Shown piece after piece: positions 32,364 to 42,327 of a DNA stretch of 64,000 nt. The number at the start of each line of letters is the position of its first letter. The first letter of the stretch is position 1. The stretch lies in assembly GCA_013115135.1 (NCBI GenBank), contig JABANP010000268.1:1-64000 (forward strand), given 5' to 3'. Both the position numbers and the translations under genes were made by a program. The notes beneath the pieces are model-generated. The model had not been told where the DNA came from. It saw nothing but the letters and a program-made list of their open reading frames with translations, and ran no database searches. Source of the DNA: Perkinsus olseni (lineage: Eukaryota > Perkinsozoa > Perkinsida > Perkinsidae).

Positions 32364-34455
32364 AGTGCAACATTCGGCAGGAAGCGTGTGGCTCTGGACG
32401 GGTGAGCGTCTGCTCTCGTCTCGCGATTCCCTTCGGAATTGTGTCAAGTTACGAGAAGTTTGTCAATTTACCGGATCGGTATCAATAATACCGATGGTAT
32501 CGGTCCGATACCATTAGGGAACTCGCCGCAAGGTCCACCCTCATACCGTTACATCGCGAAGGAGTTGAACTCTCCATTGCAACGCAACGCCTATTACCGG
32601 GGCAGTACACGCCTGAGGCGTATCGCCCATACTACGACCAATGCACTCAGGGGCAGTAACCAGTGGCAGCATCATCCCTCACCCCGAAAATATGCGGTAC
32701 ACACATGATCGAAACGCTGAAACAAAGGTGAGGTCACCTCACTGAGGTGGTGGCTCCCTCACCACTGGTGGGGGTAACGAGGGAATACAGCGACTAATCC
32801 GCAACTACAGTCTAATCTACAATGAGTAGTCAGCTAACATCGGCTAATGTATAATCAGCTAATATGGTCGAGCACCGATGTACGGGACAGTCCGATGGAC
32901 AGTCCAGTCTGGACTCGCTGGTTGGCGAGAAGGCCAGGAGTCTAGTTTGCCCCGCTCTCATAATATGGAGCTTCGTAATGTGAGACTCATATGTCTTGTG
33001 AAAGCTCCCTGGAGCTACTATCTCGTTGCCTCGGTAGAAAAAAATTACCGTGTCTACTCAAATGGTGTCGCTCAGTCATTATGAGAGAGCTGTGGTTGCA
33101 GGTCCTGCAATGCAGAGGCTCCGAAAGTACAAACCTTCTACATCAGTGGGAATGTGAGTCACATTATGACATAATGATTATGTGACTATCAGTATGTATT
33201 TGTGTTAATCTCTGGGATCATGACAACATCAGCGGTCAGTATTGGTCCAATACTATTGGATACTAGTGCCCAGTGGTAGACTTCTCACTGAGGAATTCTC
33301 AGCCTGAGAAATTGAGAATCTCGGGAGCTGCTATTGGACGTAACTCAAGAAATACGGTATCAGTAAACCCATGACAATGGAGTTGCACCTGCTTACGCGC
33401 AAATCAGCTCTACGCTACTGTAATTACGCGAAAAACGCGAAGTGTAGGAAATACTCAGAGTATTTTCTAGTATTTCCTATTTCCTACGCGGAGACTCTCC
33501 GTGTAATAACGCATGTGAAATTACGTGTGACCACGCGGGGCTAGTACGCGTATAGTAGGATGTTGCGCACTTCGTGTGCATGCGTGCTTCATCAGATCTA
33601 TAGCTAGTCGGCGCGGCTGGTGTAGTTGGTCGTCGACGACTCGTCGTCCCAGTTCTCAGCGCCATCTACAGTCACCCCTCTCACTACCCACTTAACCTAA
33701 GGCCCCTTACGGTTGTATTAGCTGAATCTGATCACTGGTTCATACCCGAAACGAACCCCCCACAACACGCGTATTAACGGGTGGCATGCGTAATGGCATC
33801 CATGAAACGTGTTTCACACTTCGTGCAAAAATAGCGCGTTATGCGCGTGGAAGTTCCACGGTGAAACCACGCGAAATAACGCGAAAATACAGTTTATCAC
33901 GAACAGTTATAAGACAGTCGATTATAAACTCACTGAGCACTTCGAAAGTAGAATTTCTACTATTAGCCCAAGAACAACTCGCGCGTCATTGAGGTCCACG
34001 CAGTCAGGATCGCATCGCCGGACGATGATCGTCCACGAGAAGGCTAACAGTCTTCTCACCAATCAGCGAGTCCAGTGTGTCCAGATGGCACTGGTAGTGC
34101 CTAGCGATATTTCACTCTGAACACAGTGGAATCCACTGAGTGGACACTCGTAGGTCAGCGGGATGTGAAGTGAAGTTGATGCTCTACTCCTGGTCGAGGA
34201 GCCCTCCATGAAAGAATTCGATCAGTCAAATAGGAAGTTCGACTCCTTACCGATGTAACGGTAAGATACAACGGTAAGGGTGGCCCGTAACGGTAAGGGT
34301 GGCCCGCCCTGGGTGGGCCTTGCGGCGGATTCCCCCGTGGTATCGGTAAATTGAGAACCTTCCCGCAATCTGACGCGACTCCGAATTCAATCTTGAAATC
34401 AAAGATAAGGGAATCGAAGACGCTCATCTTTTCAGAATCACACGCTTTCCGTCAA
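32364..34455. other. Spacer between convergent TIR-like genes, unit A
   Basis: Non-coding, built of many short palindromes such as GGTATC...GATACC near 32480-32512, GTCACATTATGACATAATG near 33157 and GAAATACTCAGAGTATTTTC near 33449, plus a TAACGGTAAGGGTGGCCCG tandem pair near 34267-34305. Parts of the two ends are inverted copies of each other. Relative to unit B it lacks about 390 bases at 32884-32908. Confidence 0.6.
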
Positions 34456-35946
34456 TTATTGCAATTTGTTTCGGTTTGAAGGGAGTTCAAAGACATACGA
34501 CCTTCGTACAATTGAAAATAATAAAGTTACAGCGATGATTCCGTAGATCCAAAGTCGTGCTTCACCCGCCGGCGAATGCATCGGAACTTGCACTAATGGA
34601 GCACACAAAGGCCCCCCGCCGCATATCCTCGTAGCAAAAGAATTATACGCAAGAAAGAGCGAGACGAAGATGATACCACGACACCATTTGCTCAATGTCC
34701 AGCCCGCTGCCAGTTCATGGGCGGCCAGTAGCATCAAAGGAGCTCGGGCGCAAGCCATCAAGATCGGTATAACCGAGCTACGTAGTTCCCACAGCAGCAC
34801 CTGCACGTTATCGGGCACGTTGGTCTCAGGGCCAACCTCGGTTGAAAAGATTGGCTGTAAACTAACCGTATCTTCCTCACTCGAGCGTGCGATGGCGCCT
34901 ACAGCACGCCCCAGAATGAGAGGGATATAAGACGCACAGATGATTCGCAGCGATGCCGCAGAGAGCAGCCAAGCTGGGCACTGCCTCTCTCTGCGTTCAC
35001 CCAACCAAAGGGCCCTCACGGCCGCTTCGAATCTTGTCTCCGACCCGTACATATCAACTATGAGCTGCTTGAGGATGGGGTAATCCGCTAGTGATGAGCA
35101 CTTAGCTTTGCGAAGAGTGAAACTCTTCACTTCAGAACAGAACTTCTGCCACTCCTCACTACAACGGTAAGCTCCGAAATCCGTAAGCAAACTCGAAGTC
35201 AGTAGAAGGACATACGGGATGTACCATATGTGTACATAATACGGTTCTGCGAGGCTCGCGATGACGATACTGAAGAACTGCAGGAACATCAAGGACACGC
35301 AGAGCTTTAGGTGGTCCAGATTCAGCAAGACCACGTCATCTTCATCATGTGTCTGCAAAAAGACGGCCAACTCGTAGACGCACCAGAGACGATCGAGATA
35401 ATCAGGAGACCAGAGGATGAGCAGCTTGTCTGATGCATGGAGATAATCAGCTAGCCTCGAAATACCATAGGACTTAGCAACGGGGTCCTTCTGCGGTATA
35501 CAGCATTTATCGAGAAATACCATGGTTTTGCGGTGCGTTACTAACGGTATAACGAATAGGGTAATTATGAATGTTACGAAACCGAAGGCACATACGGAGA
35601 GCTCGTAATGGCATCCGATCCACGCCGGATCATATAGCAGGCCTGCTGCCACTGCAGACGAGAACATCATGACCTTATAGGAAGCGCTGGAGCAACACGA
35701 AATAGCAAGACCTATTTGTTTCCATAAGCCGTCAGCAGCCCATGAATGGCTCAAGAAAAAGTCAACAGAACCGACCGGTACCGAAGTGAGGAATGCATCC
35801 TCACGACTCTCACAGCTTCGAAGAAAGGATCGATGAAGCAAGATGATTGACAAAGGGCAGGCCCGTAAACGAGCATCACGGCCGAGACTCCGAGAGATTG
35901 ACGAGGGCCCAGCGCGCTCTGTAGCAAGAGGGAGGGGGTTGGACAT
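34456..35946 (-). CDS. TIR-like multi-spanning membrane protein, copy 2 (intact)
   Basis: A 496-residue single-exon frame. TIR-type motifs appear in the right order: strand A FFLSHSW (63-69), strand B MVFLDKCCIPQ (142-152), strand C LLILWSPDY (175-183) and helix C RLWCVYEL (186-193), where Glu 192 matches the WC..E Glu that is catalytic in NADase TIRs. Two hydrophobic segments (about 84-103 and 114-137) lie between the strand A helix and strand B, where ordinary TIR domains have none. At least five more hydrophobic segments follow (about 215-232, 242-256, 328-352, 395-420, 430-480). The role is unknown: NAD cleavage or signalling is inferred only from the motif. The gene is convergent with copy 1. 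Confidence 0.75.
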   Translation of the reverse strand: MSNPLPLATERAGPSSISRSLGRDARLRACPLSIILLHRSFLRSCESREDAFLTSVPVGSVDFFLSHSWAADGLWKQIGLAISCCSSASYKVMMFSSAVAAGLLYDPAWIGCHYELSVCAFGFVTFIITLFVIPLVTHRKTMVFLDKCCIPQKDPVAKSYGISRLADYLHASDKLLILWSPDYLDRLWCVYELAVFLQTHDEDDVVLLNLDHLKLCVSLMFLQFFSIVIASLAEPYYVHIWYIPYVLLLTSSLLTDFGAYRCSEEWQKFCSEVKSFTLRKAKCSSLADYPILKQLIVDMYGSETRFEAAVRALWLGERRERQCPAWLLSAASLRIICASYIPLILGRAVGAIARSSEEDTVSLQPIFSTEVGPETNVPDNVQVLLWELRSSVIPILMACARAPLMLLAAHELAAGWTLSKWCRGIIFVSLFLAYNSFATRICGGGPLCAPLVQVPMHSPAGEARLWIYGIIAVTLLFSIVRRSYVFELPSNRNKLQ

Positions 35947-37080
35947 TTGTACCTCGATGCTCTACTAAGAGATACTCATCCCAGATGCTTCCGTGCGATA
36001 TAAGACGTATCACTAGAGGCCCCGCATAAACCCGGCTGACTTTTTATGTTAGGCGGGGCAATTTGGGCTCTCCGATTCAGAGACTCTGAGCACCTAGAGC
36101 CTATTCTTTGGGACTCGTGGACCTCAAGATTCGCTATGACCTCATTGAGGTCAACTCGACGACGAGCATATACTCGACTCCAGTATATGCTCGTCGTCGA
36201 GTAACTCGAGATAGGTTTGTAGAAATGGAGCGAGGAGGCTCACGGAGAATTAGGGTAAGAAGGGGAATCTGCGGTAACCGTAGTGCGGTGAGACTGGTAC
36301 TGTGCTGCACGGTTCGTCTCACGGACTCCCTGGCATGGGACATACGCACGCGAGGGCAAGCACATAGAGGCGGGCCGCCTCAGGCGGTCTTGCGAAGGGG
36401 GTTCAGCGATTCTGTCGATCAATAAGGTAATAGGAGGTCTCGCGCTCAGATTGAAGTCCCGTATCGATCTACGAGACTGCGTTTCATTACGTCTTAGATA
36501 AAAATGTAGAAGAATTGGGCACCGGATGGCATGCGTCAACGGGACAAGTTCACCGTGAGAGTTGTTGACTACTATCTGGCTACTGTGCCCCTTATAGTGA
36601 ACGCAAGCCATCGTACATAGTCTTCCGTCTCAGTAGTTTCTCACAGGTACAGTCCGAGAGACGCCCGAATCATATGAAGGCCACACTGAGAGTTCTTCTT
36701 CACACTCTCAACATGTTCATGCGTGCGGCTAGCGTTACAAGCATTCCAAGATTTCAAGTTTAGACAAATGTTGCAACACTCCCGGCTCGGCAATCGCCGA
36801 ATACGAGTAAAAATACATTACCATGATGACCCAATAACGTAGCACTCGCGGATCTGATGCAAAGCCTTCTACTGATGATACAGTTGCGTAGGGGATGAGC
36901 GCAAAGACAATGGCTGCAGTATAAGTAACTTATGTGAAGATAGCAACGCGTCCGCTGTCACAACAGCAGAAAATCGCATCAGATGTCCAGAAGCCTATTT
37001 CATAGGACGTTTTTTCTTAGGATTCTAAGAGTTTAGGGCGCGATTTCGGGCTTAAGCTCTTTCACAAGGCCCATTCCTTC
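35947..37080. other. Flank of TIR-like gene 2, unit A
   Basis: The first 85 bases are the inverted copy of the region upstream of gene 1. The rest has only short frames. A palindrome of CGACGACGAGCATATACTCG type lies near 36161-36197, and a CCTATTTCATAGGA block (36988) matches the outer end of the hairpin element near 38.86 kb. Confidence 0.5.
36571..36639 (+). repeat. 69-base dispersed repeat, copy 2
   Basis: Matches 15736-15804 with about four differences and 48344-48412 with one. Confidence 0.75.
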
Positions 37081-37600
37081 GTGTGCTGTGGACACTCATA
37101 TGGCGTGGGAGTCGACGGCCAAAAAGCTTGACATTACTCTTTACGTCTACCAATGACGCTGATGATCTGAATATATCTCTATTCGGGTGGCACAGCCGTG
37201 AAGTGGTCTGTATCTCCCCCGTATGCTGTGGAAACTCATATCGAGTGGGAGTTGACCGAGAGAAAGGTTGACATGAATCTCTGCTGCTACCAATGAGGCT
37301 GATGATCTTACCTCTTCTTTACTCGCATGACATAGCCTCGGAATGCCCTGCATGGCATTCGTGTGCGGTGGAAACTCATGTCGCGTGGGAGTCGACGGAC
37401 AAAAGGTTCGACATCAGTCTTCGCGTTTACCACTGGTAGACTACCACTGACGCTGGGCGCTTGTGATCCAAACATATCCTCACTCGGGCGGGATAGTCGT
37501 CAAGTGGTCTGTCTCACCTCAATGTGCTCTGGAAACTCATATCGAGTGAAATCCGATGGTTGACGGAGAGAAAGGTTGACATGAATCTTGAGCATCCTAA
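37081..37600 (+). repeat. Minisatellite, about 140-base units, unit A
   Basis: Four diverged units start at about 37081, 37221, 37361 and 37521, each opening with TGTGCTGTGGAAACTCAT-like sequence and holding a GTTGACATGAATCT-like block and GCTGATGATC. Three units occur in unit B at 49001, 49141 and 49281. Confidence 0.75.
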
Positions 37601-37671
37601 CGTGAAAAGTGGTATTAGAGTCGCGAATCGCTCCGCTGATAGCTCCCGGGTTCGAATCCTGCTGCTCTCCA
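37565..37671 (+). repeat. tRNA-like relic
   Basis: Contains a strong B box (GGGTTCGAATCC at about 37648-37659), a GCTCCGCTGATAGC arm and a 3' CTCTCC that can pair with GGAGAG at 37565, followed soon by T runs. At about 105 bases the layout fits a tRNA with a long insert only poorly, and part of the 5' half belongs to the minisatellite. Probably a tRNA-derived fragment. Confidence 0.3.
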
Positions 37672-38130
37672 TTCTACATCTTTTTTCGACTTTTCGAGAT
37701 GCTTCAACTATGGCTCCAGTGATCCTCACGTGTAACCCCTTTCTATATATTACCAAACTTAGTCGACTGGGTGGTGTGGAGAGGACCTGAGGCACTTAGG
37801 TCCCCACCTAAGGCCTCGGTCACGGGACAGGAACCCGTCTAACTGGTACCCGGTTGACAGTGTGAACTTCACACGGGTCCGTCCCGTCACCGCCCACTAG
37901 AAAAAAAATGTCTTGTCTCTCACCATAAACCTGTTGGTGTGAGACCTCCAAACTCCTGTAACACTCACTGTGAGACCATTCTCGCTCGCCCGACCGAATC
38001 ACTTCCGCTGTAGTTGACCCTAGCCTCTATCGAGACTCCATTTTTTCGACTTGGCGAATTTTCGAGATGCTTCAATAATCTATACTTTGATTTTCAAGCT
38101 TAGTTTTGCAAACATGCCATCCGGGAAGTT

Positions 38131-38169
38131 CTCCGCTGTTGAAGTTGAGCCTCAACTTCAACATCGGAG
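38131..38169. repeat. 39-base near-perfect palindrome
   Basis: CTCCGCTGTTGAAGTTGAG and its reverse complement (one mismatch) are separated by a single base. Confidence 0.8.
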
Positions 38170-38386
38170 GACTTATCATAAGTTTTGATTCAAAACCTCA
38201 ACTGTTGAAGTCTTGATACACCTCTGTGACGTATTTTGACGGCACCGGGTGAGAGCGACGTGACAACCTCATTGACGATAAAAGGGATATATTGACCACC
38301 CAAATTATTGTGAATCTTACAGAGAACCAAGATGGTCTGAGACTCAGACTCTGAGTCAGACCGTCTGACGGTAGTAGGTCAAGCGG

Positions 38387-38640
38387 GGGTAATTCCCAAA
38401 ATCCAAGGGAGAAGTACAAAATCCGAGGAAGCGTTTTCAGGGATCTGTATTACCTGGGCAACAGTTCGGGTTTCTGGTTGACCTGGGTAAAAGTTCCGGG
38501 ATCGGGTTGCCCTGTCGGGTTTCTGGTTTCCCGTTCCTGCCTTCACCCGCAATTCAGGGGTTTTTTCTGTTGCTTTTGGATCTCTGTCGCACGCGTTTCC
38601 TTGGATTTTGTACCTTTCCCTTGGATTTTATACTTCACCC
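38387..38640. mobile_element. 254-base MITE with 9-base target duplication
   Basis: Termini GGGTAATTCCCAAAATCCAA and, inverted, GGGTGAAGTATAAAATCCAA continue as an inverted repeat for about 45 bases with scattered mismatches and a small indel. Both sides are flanked by GTCAAGCGG (38378-38386 and 38641-38649). A 9-base duplication with long inverted termini is typical of Mutator-like elements. The interior is non-coding. Confidence 0.8.
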
Positions 38641-38743
38641 GTCAAGCGGACATCCGTGTGGGCGTGGGATCAATCCCTGTGATGCTCATTTTCGCCAAAA
38701 ATTGTGCTCAAAATGTCTTTTAAGGATGTCCTTATCCTCGGGT

Positions 38744-38851
38744 GAGGACGTCTTTAAGTTTAGGATCTTAAGGTTAAGTGAGGACAACCTTATGAAATAG
38801 CTTGTCCTTAAGGATTCCTAAGGTTAGGATCCTAAACTTAAAGACATCCTT
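38744..38851. repeat. Hairpin-forming element
   Basis: Arms at 38744-38772 and 38824-38851 share the core GTCTTTAAGTTTAGGATC in inverted orientation. Further short inverted pieces extend outward to a CCTATGAAATAGG palindrome at about 38863. Fragments of the same family appear near 36988 and 48912. Confidence 0.65.
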
Positions 38852-38879
38852 ACTCAGGAAATCCTATGAAATAGGCCTC

Positions 38880-39585
38880 AGTGCTCGACGTATCAGTTTG
38901 GGACTCGGCAACATGCAACGGTTGTACCGCCTCGGCCCAGCCCCGATAATCGATCCTTGAGGAGTCCTCAATAGGGACTTAGACACAGACGATGTGGTCT
39001 GTACAACTGTACCAGTGGTTCAGTACCGGTGTCACTGGTGCGGATTGCAGGTGCACCGTGCAACCATAGGGTTATAGTAGAGCATATATTCTCATCTTGA
39101 TGTCTGAATCGTGTCATATGTATCATTGCATTGTCGTAGCTCATCGTGGCCTGCTCTTAAAGAAATACATCACAGCCTTGGGTTCACACGTCACCTTTGC
39201 CATCTCCGACATAATCAAGGATGATAATTTATCTCCAGTTAAAATCCGGGAACGAGACACACGTCGTTCCCCTGCAGACGGGACAGGGCGCGCGTGCTAG
39301 CTATGCGTGCTAGCTTTGCACTACCCGCGTTTCAGTGCTATCGGAGGCTCAGCCGAGCACCGGACAGCACGCGCCGCTTTGCTTAAGGACTTACTGACGA
39401 AGGCTAGACAGGCCTCTCGTGACATGTCAGGAGAGCTCGTGGCAGTTGAACGCCCCCTCCAGTGAGCTCAGCTCTCTGAGCTGAGCCTCTTCTGGCGGAA
39501 CTCGCGCAACTGGCATGAGCTGAGTCGGTCCTCTCTCTCATCTAACAGATGATATAATGAGAAGCTTCCTGACCAACGATCAGTC
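38880..39585. other. Non-coding stretch
   Basis: About 700 bases without a supported gene. It has a direct GCGTGCTAGCT repeat near 39291-39312 and a GAGCTCAGCTCTCTGAGCTGAGC palindrome near 39465. Confidence 0.4.
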
Positions 39586-40011
39586 GTGGTGTTCGTCCTA
39601 GTGGGGCTACATACTAACGAACTGCTAAAACATATCGCTTTCATGGTAGTTGGACTTTTTAACACTTTTCACTCCGTTAAAAGTGGCATTAAGTTGTCAG
39701 AAGGAACATCACGCGTATTCGGACGCACAAACCACGACGGCGTTTTGCTACGATTCTCTTGGTTAATAAGCGAGATTTGTGCGAGCACCTCAAGGCAATC
39801 GGCCCGTCGAGACTTCGGCTCCAGGAATCGCTTTGAACGCAACATGACAGAACTGAAGCTCAACGCTCACGCCGGCTCCCGCAATGTGATCGGCTTGCTC
39901 AACACGCGCATGCTCGGATTATATCCCTGGGTGGTACGAGAGAGTGGGACCTTTCGCCTCCTCATAACCCGAGAAACAAGGCTAGAGTGTCTACGAGCAG
40001 GGTTCCCGTGA
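39586..40011 (+). CDS. Hypothetical protein of 141 residues
   Basis: An open frame with plausible composition but no recognised domain: a hydrophobic N-terminus (about residues 1-25) and basic middle. No splice-like borders and no neighbouring partner. It could be random. Confidence 0.2.
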   Translation: MVFVLVGLHTNELLKHIAFMVVGLFNTFHSVKSGIKLSEGTSRVFGRTNHDGVLLRFSWLISEICASTSRQSARRDFGSRNRFERNMTELKLNAHAGSRNVIGLLNTRMLGLYPWVVRESGTFRLLITRETRLECLRAGFP

Positions 40012-40163
40012 ACGCCACCTTTACGCCGTCGAGTTGTTGTTCCCACCAACGGAGGCATCGGATACACGGCTGCGGCCCGACGATATTGGAACCTAACTTA
40101 GGTTACCTAAGGGAGCGCTAGACCATCCCGCTCTGAGCTACCCGTGACTGGAAACTTGCTAAG

Positions 40164-41364
40164 TCAGTATTCGGACATGAGTCGAGCGAATTTCGCGACA
40201 TCGAATTCTTTCAGCGCATCCGGCTCGAGTACAAAGATGGAACGAGAAAACAAATATCGAAGCCTCTTCCCCGACATTTCTTGCATTTGGTAAGCCGGTG
40301 GTTCGGGGTCTTCACACACGAATAAGAACTTATGCTTCTGTACCTGCAAAAACACGATCATCACGCTGCCTTTCGCCTTAATGCGAACGACGGTTACCGG
40401 CGTAGATTCGAAGACGTCGTCTGCAGTGGAGCTTGCCAAGGTGGGTGCGGTGATGCTGAAGCGAAGTTTTCATGGGACGGCCTGGGTCGTGTAGATCTAC
40501 GTGAGAGGCTCCTGATCAAGGGTCGCTACGGCTTCTTCAATGACATTCTCGCCATCGCTGGTATGCAAGAGCCTGGAGGCAATGAAGTGATGGCCGGAGC
40601 CACAAAGACGCAGTTACTTGTCGTTCGAGACTGCGGCGGGCTTTGAACGATGCAGCTTTCCCGGCATATGCACCGTGAACACCTAGCAACCAAGAGTGGG
40701 CGATGGAGGGGCGACATCCTTGGTTGAGTGACACAGTTGGCAAGAGTATGGGGGACCGCGCACGGTACGCGGTTGAGGAGCCTAGCTTCCTCCTGGATAA
40801 TTTTCCGGACAAGCTTTGTCCGACAAAGCTTCCAGCTTTCGCACTCTATTCACTGCATCGTCGTACAACCGAGAGAATACGTTGTGCCGAGGGAGCCCGT
40901 CATCGCTGAGGAAGCCCTCCAGGCCAGATCCTGACAGCACTGGAGTGAGAATCGCAAAGCTCTCAATTCGCAGGATGCAACCGGCATTTACTTTTAATGA
41001 TCTCATTGAGATCTCTGGCGACTCGGCTCCGCGATGCAGTTGTTCGGACCCTCTGTAGTCGAACCATTGCAACAAAACATCATCCGAACGAGTCCAGGTA
41101 CCCCACTGGGGTAACCCCAGTAAAGCCAGCCGGTTCCACGCAAAGGAGACATGGCATTGCGGGTGAGACATTCTCACCTGCATTTCATTAAGCGTGAGCC
41201 TCAATTTCCTGTTCTCCTCCTTCAACTCACCGTTCTGGTCACAAATTCGCTCATTTCCCTCTCGTTCATCGCGGAGGTTCTGAAATAATCCGAGTAGCCG
41301 AGCAATCTCCTTTGAGTTTGCTCACCTCACTTAGAGCCTTGAATACTTCAGACCCTGAAGTTCA
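40164..41364 (-). CDS. Possible multi-exon coiled-coil protein
   Basis: Minus-strand blocks: about 41364-41335 (VFKALSE, donor GTGAGC); 41289 to about 41178 (NLRDEREGNERICDQNGEL then a leucine-zipper-like KEENRKLRLTLNEMQ, donor GTGAGA); about 41108-40990 (SDDVLLQWFDYRG); and 40436-40164 (VQKHKFLFVCEDPEPPAY and DVAKFARLMSEY before a stop). Introns of about 45-70 bases fit the rest of the window. No family is recognised. A plus-strand frame over 40440-40646 (RYGFFNDILAIAGMQEPGG) also looks coding-like, so strand is uncertain there. Confidence 0.3.
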
Positions 41365-41390
41365 GGGCCATCGGGTCTGAATCTCACACG

Positions 41391-41702
41391 ATGAGCGGGC
41401 GCCGAGAGATCTCTCGCTGTGGCGGCCATACTCGAAGGTCACGCACGGACCCGTTTGAGAAAGGCAGAATTTTAACCACCTCTCGCAGACCGCGGGGTTC
41501 ACCAGCTGGATTCTGTCGAGCTCTATTTGAAGACTGGTATCGCATGATGCCAGAACGAGCCGGCCCTCCTCGATGGAGCCGCGAGGAGTACCCTTGGCGG
41601 GGACGGAAGCGTGGATCGGTCGCTTTAGGTAACCTCTGTTCAGAACAATCCGTTCAACGCACTCATCGCACTGTTCACTACACACTGTTCACCGAACACT
41701 AA
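41391..41702 (+). pseudogene. Retroelement tail remnant at left edge of unit B
   Basis: From about 41529 the frame (WYRMMPERAGPPRWSRE) is homologous to the C-terminal tail of the Ty3-like pol ending at 30230. The duplication therefore copied the end of a retroelement together with the TIR-like genes. Confidence 0.6.
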
Positions 41703-42327
41703 GGGACCAGCGAAGCTCTGTCACGGTGGCCTTATCCCGTAGACAGTGACGCTGTCTACGGGACAAGTGACGCCGTCTACAGGAGAAGTGACACTGTCAC
41801 AGTGGCGCATGTCATCTGGGACCCAATTCTTCCCTGTTCTTCTTGGCGCTGCCTTTTAATGCTGTCACGTTGACTGATACGGGACAGTCCCGTAGATGTA
41901 GTCACTACATTTTGAGCGCGAGCCGCAAGATTTTGTTTTCCCTTAGCGATGAACAGCGCCTTTCACTGCCCATCCTATCTCAAGAGCGCCTGGGGTGGCG
42001 CTTCTATGCGCCTGATTTCGCGCGCACATGTCTCATGCTAGCAAACCGTGCACCGATTCCCCCTTCTTCCTCTCATCCCACGTGAGCCCTTCGCAGCGAA
42101 GGCTGGAGTATGGTTCATACTGTATGGAGCGAGGACTTCGCTCCGTTCAGATAAACTCCGGGGCCATAGCGCACCCTGGGGTCCACAAGCCTCTAGCTGG
42201 GATTCTCAGCATGCCCAAACTGCGCAGCGCAATAGCCCGCGGTTCATTCAGGGCTCTCCAGTGATACGTCTCATCTCACGCGGAGGCATCTGCGATAAGT
42301 ATCTCTTAGTAGAGCATCCAGGTACAA
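41703..42327 (+). other. Upstream region of TIR-like gene 3
   Basis: Counterpart of 30231-30883. It holds the 23-25 base tandem repeat (about 41735-41802) and the conserved TAGAGCATCCAGGTACAA just before the ATG. It lacks the perfect 19-base hairpin. Confidence 0.5.

Larger units (their letters stand above)
30064..37450. repeat. Segmental duplication unit A
   Basis: About 7.4 kb homologous and collinear with 41534-49375. It carries the end of a retroelement, TIR-like gene 1 (+), a 2.1 kb spacer, TIR-like gene 2 (-), a 69-base dispersed repeat and a minisatellite. The gene pair and parts of the spacer are inverted copies of each other, so the unit is also a large imperfect palindrome centred near 33.4 kb. 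Confidence 0.85.

Noticed and set aside
32364..34455. CRISPR-like array because of many short palindromes
   Set aside because: Palindromes differ in sequence and spacing, there is no repeated unit with unique spacers, and the context is eukaryotic.
37150..37380. Hammerhead-ribozyme-like CTGATGA followed by GAAA in each minisatellite unit
   Set aside because: ATGAG before CTGATGA would pair with CTCAT after GAAA, which is not the hammerhead strand order, and no proper stem II lies between. The catalytic core is not satisfied.
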